In this document: piece by piece, positions 1 through 9,888 of the stretch
Layout of the letters: the number at the start of each line of letters is the position of its first letter
Numbering within the stretch: position 1 is the first letter of the stretch
Translations under genes and position numbers: made by a program
Source: Mycogone perniciosa
Lineage: Eukaryota > Ascomycota > Sordariomycetes > Hypocreales > Hypocreaceae
Assembly (NCBI GenBank): GCA_025331125.1
Contig: JAOALB010000233.1
Span: 1-55,834 of the forward strand
Length of the DNA stretch: 55,834 nucleotides
Direction: 5' to 3'
The notes under the pieces: model-generated
What the model was told of the DNA's origin: nothing
The model's database searches: none
Seen by the model: the letters and a program-made list of their open reading frames with translations, nothing else

Positions 1-82
1 GGCTCCTACCGTCCAGATGCCTATATAGGCCTGTGTATTTAGCACCCATAGGACGTTAATAATAACAACAACAACAACCAGG
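1..82 (+). mobile_element. LINE 3' end fragment with (AAC)n tail
   Basis: This is the last part of a non-LTR retrotransposon 3' UTR. It contains the CTCCTACCG..CC block, a GTGTATTTAGCAC block and a terminal TTAATAATAACAACAACAAC tail. The same blocks recur at 370-447, 20219-20330 and (inverted) 42462-42572. No coding sequence is left in this piece. It abuts a second fragment of the same family. Confidence 0.65.
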
Positions 83-83
83 G

Positions 84-447
84 CACAAGGACGTCCAAGG
101 CAACGAAGTCGCCGACAAGCTCGCCAAGACAGGAGCGACAGCGCCTCCCCTCCACAAGACTGGATCTCACTTGCACACGACAAAAGGAGAGAATCACCAT
201 CCAAGGAAGATACTAGGAATTGAACGTCCCAGCGAGCTATCAGCAATGGAACCTGCCCCCCCCCAAAGTCCCCCGGAACTGAAGCTCCCCCGCCCCGTGT
301 TACACAGGAATAACCCAACACATCTCCTCTGTCCAGCGGAACGTAGTGAATAGAGGCTATTAGCCTCTAGCTCCTACCGACCTTTTGCCTAGATAAGGCT
401 CGTGTACTTAGCACTTAGCTACATAGTGGTCGTTAATAGTAAAACAA
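84..447 (+). mobile_element. LINE ORF2 RNase H end plus 3' UTR fragment
   Basis: The first frame reads GHKDVQGNEVADKLAK, the C-terminal motif of the RNase H domain in Tad1-type fungal LINEs. A degenerate stretch containing ELKLPRPVL (also present in the 16.9-17.9 kb LINE) follows. Then comes the 3' UTR with the CTCCTACCGACC block and an A-rich CGTTAATAGTAAAACAAACAAACC tail. It is 5'-truncated and frame-broken, hence dead. Confidence 0.75.
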
Positions 448-1029
448 ACAAACCAGCAAACCTTTCTCTATAAAAGGTGTTGGACAGTAGGTCAAGTGAG
501 TAGCAGTCTCGTCACTTGATAAGCGCTATCGCCGGACATCAAGGAATTCTACCAATCACAGATCAACAGTTAGTAGGCTCATGGGTGGATTCGAAGTGAT
601 TGAATTCAACACTCTTGCTGATCTCAAGTTAGGTGGGAACAGCTGCTGCTTCCATTATTACTGAGTTTGACAAATCCGTCAGAAAAGTAAGATCCTGGTC
701 ACTAGCGTGTGGCTGTACAAGACAAGCTTAAGACTATATATACCCCCTCAGAGCCCTATCACTGCATGTAGATAGAAGGACAGATTGTCAAGCCATAGTC
801 ACGAATACACCCTTGTCGATAACCCCTTTGTACCTTCAAAATATTGCTGCGCCTGTCTTAGTCATACAAAGGGTTTTACTGCTCTAACAGCTGTAATATT
901 CCACTCTCACAATATTTACATAGACTTTACGTTCCAAACCGTTGGTCAACTCACTAAATCCTGGCTCTTGAAATCAAGACATAATACGCCCTGACACCGA
1001 ATAACATCCTCCCACCGCATAGCATGCTC
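448..1029. other. Intergenic, nothing recognised
   Basis: A stretch between the LINE tail and the first gene. One 69-codon plus-strand ORF (785-994) shows no recognisable motif and is probably chance. No repeat copies were noticed. Confidence 0.5.
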
Positions 1030-1735
1030 TCACTCTTTCTCCGAAATATGCTTGTGATAGCACCATCTATCTGTCATGTAAATATACTTCAATAAGTACA
1101 CTTCCAGGTCACGGAATTTCTCTAGAGGCTCCCGACGCTGTGGTGCCGGTGAGCCAAACCGGCTGCTGATGACTGCAAAGTCACACTTTAGACGGTGAAG
1201 CTCAGCAACTTCATAGTAAGGCCTGTTGTGATCTCGTAACCCCACTCCCGCAAGACTTGCAAGCATGGAAGCTTGGTCAGATGTTTCAATGGGCTCCAAA
1301 CTGTTTTCTGGATTATTGGAGGGAAGTATTAAGCAATCCATTGGGCTTCCAGTGCTTGAAGCATCTGGTCCTAGATCCGGAATATAGTCAATGTTAGATT
1401 TGGCGACAGCCTTGAAGGTGTGGCCGATGTGTTCATGGAGCTTTATACAAGCTGAGATTCCGTGCTCGCTTAGATTCTTGGAGAAAAGATCAGAAACCAC
1501 GTCCATGTATTCCCAAATATACGGGTCCTTCCATGTAGCGATTAGTCGGACCTTCGCAGGCTTAATTTTCAGTCCTGTTTGCTGCTCTGCAGGATGTAAG
1601 TACTGGAAAATGGATACAGGTGACTGAATCCTTACCTATGTGGGTAGCCAGAGCCTGTCGACACTTTGCCCGGATTTCGGATCTTTGTGCACAACTCGTT
1701 TTCCGCACCCTTCTTCCTGATTGGTTTTCCCTCAT
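1030..1735 (-). CDS. Two-exon hypothetical protein, 218 aa
   Basis: Not recognised. Model: complement(join(1030..1586,1637-end codon at 1636..1735)), that is exon 1 at 1636-1735 and exon 2 at 1030-1586, separated by a 49-bp intron (1587-1635; donor GTAAGG, acceptor CTGCAG). The joined frame gives 219 codons including the stop. Exon 1 encodes a basic N-terminus (MRENQSGRRVRK...), and the splice joins ATHI to EQQTGLKIKPAKVRLIATW with no frame change. This supports the intron because the unspliced frame would stop. The protein has no obvious signal peptide or membrane segment; its C-terminus is charged and ends HKHISEKE. The coherent frame across the intron suggests a functional gene of unknown role. 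Confidence 0.55.
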
Positions 1736-1803
1736 CGTAAATTTTTATTACAAGCTGTGAATTTGAGTCAAGATGCCGTCGTAGTTGCAGAAAAGATGTC
1801 ATA

Positions 1804-2095
1804 CAATAGCAACCAAAATCGGTGTCCGCGGTTTATGTGTTTGGAAACTCTCTAGGCACGGACCAAGCAGTTGCTAATCATAGCTGGTACTGTACTGGCT
1901 TATCGCATTATTCTTTAACGCAGGCCTAACAAAAAGCCATAAATGGCTTTTTAACGTTTATATATGAAATCATGATCTTACTTGGACTTGAGCGTCAAAA
2001 CCAGCAAGGCAATAACACAGTTCCTACAAGTCCAGAAATTGCTTCCTTAATAAATACTTGGAGCGGTTTTCGGCCATTTCTTACTAAGCAGGGCT
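1804..2095. mobile_element. Diverged MITE-A subfamily copy
   Basis: It begins after a TA with CAATAGCAACCAAAATCGGTGTCCGC, a diverged form of the MITE-A end, followed by the subterminal AACTCTC..GGCACGGACCA block. The interior has the short inverted motif GCCTAACAAAAAGCC / GGCTTTTTAACG. It shares interior sequence (CAATAACACAGTTCCTA..AGTC) with 35477-35760. The opposite end is not recognisable. Confidence 0.6.
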
Positions 2096-2321
2096 AATCC
2101 ACTCAACTTACCATCTTCAAAGAGTCAGAAAATTGCGCCTCAATTAACCTCCTTTTCCCGTCCCCAGTCTCATGGTAATTTAGTAATGCTGTGGACGAAG
2201 CTCTCAGCAATTTTAGGCATCTAACCTAAACCTCTATTTAATACCATCAGCTACTTCTCCAGCCTTCTCTGTTTACACAGAACAACCGCTAAGACCATCA
2301 GACACCAGACTCATTTAAAGC

Positions 2322-2936
2322 ATGGGGCTCAGTAAAAAGAACCACTCAACAGATATACGACAACAAGGGGGGAAGAGGCAAGGTTTCCAGCAAATAGCTG
2401 CGTCACTAACGGAAATAATGATGTTGGAATCCAAGAATATTGGTATTTGGGTTCATTCAGCGGTTGAAAATACCTTTTCCTGGCTGTCATGTTTGTGGGC
2501 TACCTCTTTGCCAGCAACACATGTCCTTACTGGCCAGATGAGCATCTTAAATGGCATCAAGAGACTTATCAATATCGCTCTAAATATGATGCACTCATTC
2601 AGACCGAGCCTTTTCATTTCGGTTCTTTACTTGAGCGCAACACTAGTAACGTCTTGGCTGTGTTGGATATGGCGACACAATTGGCTGTGGATTCTCTGGC
2701 ATATAACATTGCTGTAAGTATCTGACTTGTTACAAGTTGAAGCAAGTAACTAAAAATCAAGATCTTCATTTTTTAAATCTTCAGCGCGACTGGATTTTCT
2801 CGTATCAGCGATTCAACACTTCATCAAAGCTGCCAAGGCTATAGCTACGTTGACATACTGGCTGCTGATTCCTCTCCTTATATTTTTATTCTATGAAAGA
2901 GCTTTCTCTATGAGCCTACAGAGGAGGTTTTCATAG
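2322..2936 (+). pseudogene. Membrane protein family pseudogene, copy A
   Basis: Exon 1 (2322-2713) encodes 130 codons with hydrophobic segments and the signatures WVHS....FSWL and WLCWIWRHNWLW. These align with WVYS....LSWL and WLWWKWRYNYIW in the related copy at 27911-28502. A 71-bp intron (2714-2784; GTAAGT..TTCAG) precedes the last exon. There the hydrophobic tail (TYWLLIPLLIFLFYE) that matches copy B's C-terminus lies in a frame the splice does not give. A frameshift is therefore likely. The family is a multi-pass membrane protein of unknown function. Copies A and B are the basis of this call; a functional gene with a different splice pattern is possible. Confidence 0.5.
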
Positions 2937-2939
2937 TTT

Positions 2940-3578
2940 GAAGTTGAACATAGGACTACATAGAAATGCCAGAGTTTAGTTGCAAGGGAAATTAAATAGC
3001 GAATATATGTATAGTCTGCGGCCATCTTTTTCTTTTCCGCTTTCCATACTGTAATGTATACGGGTGTTGTCTAGACAACGATCCGCAGTAATTGCCCACA
3101 GGAGTCTCAAAATCTTAACAGCTGTCAGACAACCCTGTGGTGCGAACGGAAGGGTGAAGGAAACCTGAAGAGGATAACCAGCAGCTAGCATATGTGGGGC
3201 TTGAAATAAGGGCGGCGCGACGGTCCTGCTGATAAACATGGTCCTCCTGCCCTCCGACTCGGCAGAAGATCGCTTCATCCTTGTCTAGTCAGCTGCTATC
3301 TCCCTAATTTGACAAAACAGGGCAATCCCAATGAAAATACATCCGAGATAATTCTTTTTGTTGCTCAGTTATTACGTTTTGTCCAGCTTGCATCATATTT
3401 TTGTTATATCTTCCATTCTGTACTTTGGTCATTACCTAGGGTGTACCCAGGCCGAATGTTACACGGCCTCCAGGATTGATAATCTTGGAATCGCCAATAA
3501 TTGGGCTACTGACAGCTTAGTATTGAAGGCTAGAACTTTCTAAAGCAAATAGTAAGCCTGTTGAAAAGAGGAAATGAG
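2940..3578. other. Intergenic with one unexplained ORF
   Basis: A 100-codon minus-strand ORF (2976-3278) and short plus-strand ORFs are present. None shows a motif that I recognise, and none can be extended by a convincing splice. Left unassigned. Confidence 0.35.
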
Positions 3579-3985
3579 TGTCACGACCTGACCTTGTCGA
3601 AGACCAGGTCACGGGGACACGGGAGAATATCGGTTGCTCCGACCAATCATCAGGAAGTGATCACCGCGCTAAGAGTGATCACTCAAACGCTCACTACTCC
3701 AAGACGTGTGATCACTTACTCGATCACCGCACTAACGCAGTGATCGCAGCAACGCTCACTGGAACATCAGTGATCACATATGGATCTCCTTTGTATATAT
3801 ACGACTGGCTTGTCACTCATTTAGTATAGTTACTTAGACAGTCGTTAACAATTGCATTCACCAGAACCGCCTGTTATACAGAATCGTGACTACGTTACCC
3901 TGCTCAGTATTCATCCCTGAACTCTCTGTCAACATAAACCCACGTGCCTCGGTTTATCCCTTGAGAATCAACCCGGATCGTCACA
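3579..3985 (+). repeat. Solo LTR, 407 bp, with 5-bp TSD
   Basis: It starts TGTCACGACC and ends GGATCGTCACA (TG..CA termini). It is flanked on both sides by ATGAG (3574-3578 and 3986-3990), an exact 5-bp target-site duplication typical of LTR-retrotransposon integration. It contains a TATA-like GTATATATA near 3795. It is closely related to the LTRs at 20544-20903 and 55760-55834, all in the same orientation. No internal gag/pol sequence lies beside it, so it is a solo LTR left by LTR-LTR recombination. Confidence 0.9.
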
Positions 3986-4252
3986 ATGAGGGGCAGTGAT
4001 GAAGCAGATGCCTTTGAAGGGGGAAAAAACAATACCTTACTTGGAAAATGAAGGAAAATCACTTTGGGCAACTCAGCAAACATACTGGATAAAGTGGTGC
4101 CTGCAGCCACGGAAGATACGGTTTATGCAGCAGCCTATACGATGTTCAGCTGGAAGCAAGAGTCCCATATTGGCAAGTTTCGAAATTATCCGAGGTTATC
4201 AGTAGGAGAATGCACTGGGTTTTCTCGGCATAAGAATACTACAGCAAGATAA
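3986..4252 (+). pseudogene. Coding-like relic beside the LTR
   Basis: From the ATG at 3986 the frame runs about 21 codons, hits a TGA, then continues open in the same frame (KITLGNSANILDKVVPAATE...YPRLSVGEC) to 4252. One internal stop in an otherwise coherent frame suggests a broken gene. The family is not recognised. The ATGAG at its start is one half of the LTR target duplication, so the start may be coincidental. Confidence 0.25.
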
Positions 4253-4569
4253 CTTCAATGTGTAGATGGAATACTGGAGCAAGCTCTTCCGACTTTGCGA
4301 ATAAAGGGGATATTTTTCGGGCTTCCTATCCGTTATAGAGATTGCCAATTCGCATATCCCGGAATCCGACCAACGGTTAATGGCGAAGAGAGCAAAAAAT
4401 GCAGTAGGCAAATGCCCTGAGTTTAGCTGTTGCATACACTAATATTAGGCTGCGCGCTTTCCTTTTCGACTAGCTTCGGTATACATATAAGTAGCTATGC
4501 TGGAACCACATAGTGTTATTTATCAGTATTGTCGTGAATTGAACTGCCCCTTCTACTCCTGTGATTGCT

Positions 4570-4998
4570 CTACTGTGAATTCCACGTGAAGGTCATGAGT
4601 TGGTCGGATAGTCCTATAATTTGATTCTTCCTGAATACAGGTTCATGCCCCCTGAAGCTGTACACAATATCGTAATCATTTCTAGCGCTGTTGTTGATGC
4701 GGTATGTCCCTCATCAAATTAGATGTAAGCGTGTAATATGTTAAAGGGCGTTTCATACGGAGTCAGGTGTAGAATGGGACATATATTGCAAAGCTCTGCC
4801 CAATATATTAAGCGCGGTCAGTCGGATGTTAGGGGATGAGGTGACAAAAATGAGCATTCCAAGCCGGTAATGATTTTTAAAGTCTCTTTGGAGATGTACA
4901 GTTGGTGAGGGCGTTTCCTCGGGTGACGATCTATCACTTCCAAGTGAGCAGAGTCTTGCACTTATGAGGTCCATTGGTAATATTATTCGCTTTGCCAT
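4570..4998 (-). CDS. Possible two-exon hypothetical protein (or relic)
   Basis: Not recognised. The upstream part (4998 to about 4758) is an open frame of 80 codons containing HLQRDFKNHYRLGMLIFV and IRLTALNILGRAL. The downstream part (about 4710 to 4570) reads TYRINNSARNDYDIVY then FRGHEPVFRKNQIIGL to a stop. A donor GTATGA at about 4757 and an acceptor near 4711 separate them. The phases I can find do not join the two parts cleanly, so this is either a gene with another splice site or a pseudogene. A CTAG directly before the ATG could be an acceptor of a further upstream intron. Confidence 0.35.
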
Positions 4999-5207
4999 CT
5001 AGACCTCTAGGAATGAATATCTTCTTGACTTTTTTGGCTGAACGATCGTTCCTGGATTGCACAATCTAAGAAGGGGTTGAGAATGAAGTGCTGGATCTGG
5101 ATTACTGATGAATTCTGAGTTCAGACATCAAGCGATTGCAATGCCACATAAATATGTGCTTATTCATCACGCAAGAAACTTTACATGCAAATCGTTAAGT
5201 CAGCTGG

Positions 5208-5872
5208 CTATGATGCTAAATCGATAGTCTCGCGCCCAAGCATCAACGGACATGCTTTAATAGGGGATTTCGTTTCCTCCCTCTTGCACACGTGACATCT
5301 GAAATGCTGCTCGCGGCCGAGCCAGCATTGCTCTGCCTGTTGGTACAACATCCATGTCGTCCAGCAATATTCACAAGCGACATGACCTAGCGCGTTTAGA
5401 AATAGGACGGGCGGTGAATATACAGAAGCTTACCACAGCTCGTAAAGTAGAGATTTTCAGACTCATAACACACGGAGCATTGCTCCCACTCATACTGTCT
5501 CACAGCGCTTGCCTGGCAATCCGAAATACACGCTTCGCAGAAAAGCTAAAATGGTTCAGCATGAAATAATACCTATGGTTATCGAATGCTTACATTGCCT
5601 TCTTGGCGGTATTTAGGGCCATCGCATAGGGTTTTGTGGCACTTGCGACAGTTTTGCTCATCAATTGTGAGGTCAATCAAAACCTTCAGCTTTCTAGCTG
5701 TTCCCGTTGTTCTCCGCTGCTGCCTTTTCTCTGTGAAGTTCCGCCATTTTTGCTTGAAGACGGCGGCGGTTATGGTTGTCGATGCTGCCCTGGCAACGGA
5801 TCTCTTATTATTAGCCATGAGTGATGCTAACGCTGCCACTTCAGTCGTTTGGCTTGCCATTAGACTCATCAC
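5208..5872 (-). CDS. RING-finger protein, three exons, 189 aa
   Basis: Model: complement(join(5208..5386,5434..5545,5594..5872)), introns of 48 bp (GTAAGC..TTTTAG) and 47 bp (GTAAGC..GCTAG); total 570 nt in frame. The first exon ends with C-x2-C (CRKCHKTLCD). The second supplies LFCEACI and CSVCYES..FTSC; the third supplies GHVACEYC and FRCHVCKRE. Joined, they give a classic C3HC4 RING: C-x2-C..C-x-H-x2-C-x2-C..C-x2-C, preceded by a second zinc-binding Cys cluster. RING proteins of this size usually act as ubiquitin E3 ligases; the substrate is unknown. No single exon shows the domain, so it is easily missed. The residues upstream of the zinc clusters are basic and Ala/Thr-rich. Start taken at the first Met of the open frame. 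Confidence 0.72.
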
Positions 5873-5908
5873 TCATGTCACTAAGGTAGCTAGTCCGAGA
5901 AGGAGGTG

Positions 5909-6619
5909 AGTATTTAAATATCTAGAAAGTAGTATATAAATTCAAGAACACTGAAAGAATACAAGGTCATTAATATGTAACTGCTGAGACAAAGACAAAG
6001 CAACTAGAACATAAGCTTGAACACCCGGGGCCAAAAAAAGGGCCAAAGTTAGTGATGATTGCAATAAACGGTTCATGAAGATTGATCGGATTATGGAGAA
6101 AAGGTGCCGATTAAAAAGGACGTTCAACCTAGCCACAATCTATAAATAAATTGTTGAATTCGACGGCGTTGTGTTGGTGTTGTGGGTGGATTTACGTGGC
6201 CGAGAATGGGGTGGTTTGACTTATGTAACAAGCCACAAGTGGCACAGATATTTCGCTTCCAGACTGAAATTTAGACAAAGGGGCGGGCGGGCCCTTATTA
6301 TTTCGGTCGCTACTCCGTGCTGTATTACCCAACACAGCTTGTAGTATGTAGTCGGCAACGGCTTGCAATGACTTAGCCAACACAGATCGCAACAGTCTAC
6401 AACAGCTCATCATACCCTATAGCAATCTATTACAACCTGTAACAGCTTGGTCACTACATCTTATATGTGTGTGTATGCGCCGGGACTTTTTGTTGCTGCT
6501 GGTTGTTCATGTGTGGCGGTAATATGCCATCGTAGTGCTGGCAAGGATTTAAGTAAGAGAACGCCGGTTTCCAACGGGACTGTAAACAAGATCTTCCGCG
6601 AGCTAATGCACTTTGGGTC
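5909..6619. other. Intergenic, nothing recognised
   Basis: Only short minus-strand ORFs, some antisense to the 6620-7426 gene. A plus-strand coding-like stretch (KDLSKRTPVSNGTVNKIF..) at about 6540-6618 may belong to an upstream exon of the next gene, but no splice joins it convincingly. Confidence 0.35.
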
Positions 6620-7426
6620 ATGATGAATATAGGAAGAGCTTGGATTTGGCCACACCACGACAATGCTAATAGGGGGAACTTGGTGTTGAGAACCAAGCCG
6701 AGCAACCACAGCTCGGATAGTCTCCGAACGGCTGGAAAGCCCCAATATTCCAAACAATCGGGCTGGATGCAACATGTAAACCAACCTCTGCCCCCAATTT
6801 GGAACAAGATCTTTAAAGAAGATTCAACATGGTTAAAAGAAATGGACGAGCTTCGAGATCTGAAACCTTCGATACGTCCAACACTCGTGGGGGATCTTAG
6901 AGGGGTGATTAACTGTGCAAAAGAGCCTTACTTAATATTAACTTTGTACGATTTGACTGGAGAAACTAGATATGCGGCGGGGGCTCTCATTGAATCGCTA
7001 AGGAGTTTCAAGTACATTGGCAAAGCAGAGGTTCAGATTCTTGAATCAGGGATTATTGTCAACATCGCAGAGTGCCTTGGAGACATTTCAAACGAGGGCC
7101 GAATTCCAGTGAATCAGCCTGGAAGAATCTTCGAACGAAGAAGGAACCATCTGTACACGTACGTCCTCTATCATGGGGATAATACAATCCATGAGATTGG
7201 ACCAGACGCTATTAGAGGTATTGAAGGCCGATCAAGTTTTAGCAACAAGGTAGTTCGCGATATATGCTCAGTTAAGATGAAGTCCGGGGATGGAGTGCCA
7301 GTATACCGAGTTTTCGTTCGACAAGGATTTAACGTTCGATTAATCCAAAATATTGTGACAAAAGATGAGCACGGGAGACCCTGGGTCACAAACTGGAGGA
7401 AAGTTCAGGCCAGATGGCGGGAATGA
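6620..7426 (+). CDS. Hypothetical protein, up to 268 aa
   Basis: Not recognised. A single uninterrupted frame with mixed, globular-looking composition from about residue 50 onward (LPPIWNKIFKEDSTWL, then GDLRGVINCAKEPYLIL). It has no membrane segment or signal peptide. The C-terminus is basic (TNWRKVQARWRE). The first about 50 codons are less convincing, and a Met at 6767 (MQHVNQPLPPIW) is an alternative start. An upstream exon is also possible. The absence of stops over 800 bp in a region otherwise full of broken sequence argues that it is real. Confidence 0.55.
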   Translation: MMNIGRAWIWPHHDNANRGNLVLRTKPSNHSSDSLRTAGKPQYSKQSGWMQHVNQPLPPIWNKIFKEDSTWLKEMDELRDLKPSIRPTLVGDLRGVINCAKEPYLILTLYDLTGETRYAAGALIESLRSFKYIGKAEVQILESGIIVNIAECLGDISNEGRIPVNQPGRIFERRRNHLYTYVLYHGDNTIHEIGPDAIRGIEGRSSFSNKVVRDICSVKMKSGDGVPVYRVFVRQGFNVRLIQNIVTKDEHGRPWVTNWRKVQARWRE

Positions 7427-7639
7427 CTGGATTTAAGCATAGGGTTCATTTTTACAGTCAGTAGTGAGATATGTTTCCAATTTTAGTAAACTCTTTTAAC
7501 TACATAGCACAAGAATCTCAAAGGTCAAATAGACGCAAACCAATCAATGTGCAGTACCTATCCGACGCCCAAAAAATATGTGCTGGTAGCCAAGGTACAT
7601 AGTAATACAGCGCTACATACTTAGACTTATGTTGGGTGA

Positions 7640-7930
7640 TGCGTTCGTGTAGTCAGCAGTCATGACACGAAATAGAGGACTTCGGGCACCTCAATTCCAT
7701 CTATATTGATCTCTCCTGCTGGAGTTTGGAGAAACCTCTGTTCGTATCACTGATAGTTTCCCGGCCAGCCAATTTATACCACCTAGAAAACGAGACGCAT
7801 TCTTCATACATGTGATCTGGTACTGTACGTACCCTTCACCAAGATCTGCCTTTGAATGTCCCCTACTTTAACCATCTTCCACCAACCGACAAGGCCTGCG
7901 TTATTTGAAATTCAAGCACCACTAAATGCG
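7640..7930 (-). pseudogene. Gene-tail relic related to 24290-24720
   Basis: The minus strand carries a stretch similar in DNA to 24300-24430 on the same strand. Shared blocks include TAAATTGGCTGG and GAGATCAATA..GGAATTGAG..GCCCG. Upstream of it is an intron-like GTGAAG..TTCTAG. Reading frames break between the blocks. The parent gene family is not recognised. Confidence 0.35.
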
Positions 7931-8513
7931 TCGTTTCTTATAAAAGTAAATATGGTCTGCGCTTTATAAATATTAAGAGAGAGCAATCTGGGAACCGATT
8001 TTGCTCCTGACTGTAAACGTAGTTTAGTTTACTTAGGTCCCTTTGAAATCATCAGGATGTCTGGGGAGCGTCTACCAAATGATTGCAATGGCTAAATGAA
8101 CCGGATTCACAGCATAACCTAGCTTTAATTGTAGGAATCTTGCCTTATAATATTACTTTAAATTGTTAGAGGCTCTTGGGCTCTGTTTGTTATCAATGAA
8201 AGTGAAGGGGTCTGGGAACATGTAGCCAGTGCGTCAGAGTCCCCAATGAAGCACGAAGATAGGAGCTACTACAATGGCTGTATTGATCTCTAAAAACCTC
8301 CAAGCTTCCAACACGTGGAATTTCTTATATCCCTTGAGTCTGATCACATGACAAGCCCCGTGACCTCATTCGGCCAAGAGACTCCGGACAGTTATACGGA
8401 CCTACTCCATAGTGATTTCGCGTCCGCTTTTTGGCGAGGCTTTGTTTGCCTCAATAAAGTTGCAAGATCTAAAGGTCAACATGATACATACTGTATGTAC
8501 AGCAGCTCTATTA
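7931..8513. other. Intergenic, nothing recognised
   Basis: A 79-codon ORF crossing into the next MITE ends inside the element's terminal repeat and is not credible. No other structure seen. Confidence 0.4.
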
Positions 8514-9398
8514 CAGTAGAGGCCGAAACGAGTGTCCGCGATTTGTCAATATAGAAAGTTTCTGGGCACAGACCATGCCTCTAATTTTCGTAGCCGATAC
8601 TTCTATAAACGCAGCCCAACCGTGCCTTCTTAACGTCTACCTAATATTACGTTACAGTTAGGAGCGAAATGGGAGTCCTGTCAACACAAACTCTTTCACA
8701 AATTCATGCGTGCGGGCATGTCCACTACAGTGCCTACCACACATAGTACATCTGCTGTACCTAGCTATAAACAGGGCTTGAATGTCAGAGTTTGTGCCTT
8801 GGGCATATCAGTTCGTATTTTGCATTGGCTTATGCACTGTCCACAATTCACGTAACTTGTTCGTAGCTTTATGTACTTAGCAGGACTTCGGGGTTACTTT
8901 CCAGCAGCGACTTAAATGGTGCGAAATCCATAATATGCAGTTTATATAGGGTGATTTTTAAGCCATTTTAGGTTGTCCAGTAGCGACCTTGTATTGGAAT
9001 GTATCTGTAGGTACCTCTGGTCCGTGCTCCGAAATTTCCAAAGAGTGTTGACAGGACTCCCATTTCGCTCCTAACTGTAGACCAATTTCGCAATTATCAT
9101 ATAAAAGGGAACGGCAAGAAACAGCCGAAAGCTGCTCTAAACTCACTATTAATAGAAAAAAACCTTAGATCCATAAGCGCTATATTTAAAGTTACTGTTT
9201 CTTACTTTCAGGAGTAAGACGGATTAACATCCCAATTTATAACATCAAAACGCCATTTATTGCTTTTGTTGAGCTCATGCTAGAGAACAACCTGCCAAGC
9301 TTTATTGTATAGCAGTGGCTACAGCAGGCAGCAGTCTGGTCCGTGCCCAGAGAGTTTCTAAAGACACAAATGGCGGACACTGGTTTCGGCCGCTACTG
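8514..9398. mobile_element. MITE-A copy 1, TIR element with TA TSD
   Basis: It begins CAGTAGAGGCCGAAACGAGT and ends with the inverse (..TTTCGGCCGCTACTG). It is flanked by TA at 8512-8513 and 9399-9400. Subterminal inverted blocks (CTGGGCACAGACCA / GGTCCGTGCCCAG) extend the pairing to about 60 bp. Removing the nested element 8655-9077 and one TA leaves about 460 bp, the size of copies at 21057-21516 and 45782-46228. TA duplication and CAGT termini fit a non-autonomous Tc1/mariner (pogo/Fot1-like) element. It has no transposase. Confidence 0.88.
8655..9077. mobile_element. MITE-B, 423 bp, nested inside MITE-A copy 1
   Basis: A 33-bp perfect terminal inverted repeat starts CAGTTAGGAGCGAAATGGGA at 8655 and is mirrored at 9045-9077. 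TA flanks both ends (8653-8654, 9078-9079). Removing it plus one TA restores the MITE-A sequence seen at 21180-21200 (..TTAGACCAATTTCG). It carries no ORF of note. It is another TA-targeting non-autonomous DNA transposon. Confidence 0.92.
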
Positions 9399-9837
9399 TA
9401 CATGTGGTTTCACAGTAGATGTCTCATACTGTAAAACTAACTTTTTAAAATTGAGGGCAACTTGTAAAGTATATAAAACAGGACATGAAGGCGAAACACC
9501 GTTATTAATGGCACATATGTCGCCAAAGCCGTTTTTGAACAAAAGTTTGAATGAAAAAAATCCATTGCACCAAATACAGTACATATATATCGCATGGGTG
9601 TGTCGCAGACTCTCGTAAGCATGGCTCGGGTCGAAAAACAGCCTGAACGTTTGTATTTTGCAAGCGTCAATCATACATAACATATTCGTGAGCAGCTTAA
9701 GTTACGTCTAAACTAGTGTGTATTGGAGCCGTATTCAGAAAATGGTTTACCGATGGAAATAGCTGTTATGTACATATCACACCATGGACCGAAATTAATC
9801 ATTGCACCCCAGGCCGGCTTCAGCTTTTCTCTCCGGA

Positions 9838-9845
9838 TATATAAA
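9838..9845 (+). promoter_or_regulatory. TATA-like box upstream of the patatin gene
   Basis: TATATAAA lies 44 bp before the ATG at 9889, whose context (ACAATGAC) is a good fungal start. No transcript evidence is available. Confidence 0.4.
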
Positions 9846-9888
9846 GAGAGATGTTTTGCTCGCATCGCTCTGAGGTTGACAATAAACA

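Noticed and set aside
6454..6807. 117-codon minus-strand ORF
   Set aside because: It overlaps the longer plus-strand gene antisense, has low-complexity ends and no motif.
9343..9618. ORF beginning MPREFLKTQMADTGFGRYC, with near-identical starts at 28377-28616 (minus) and 36993-37301
   Set aside because: These are translations of the MITE-A terminal region read in the same frame, not genes; the peptide recurs because the repeat recurs.
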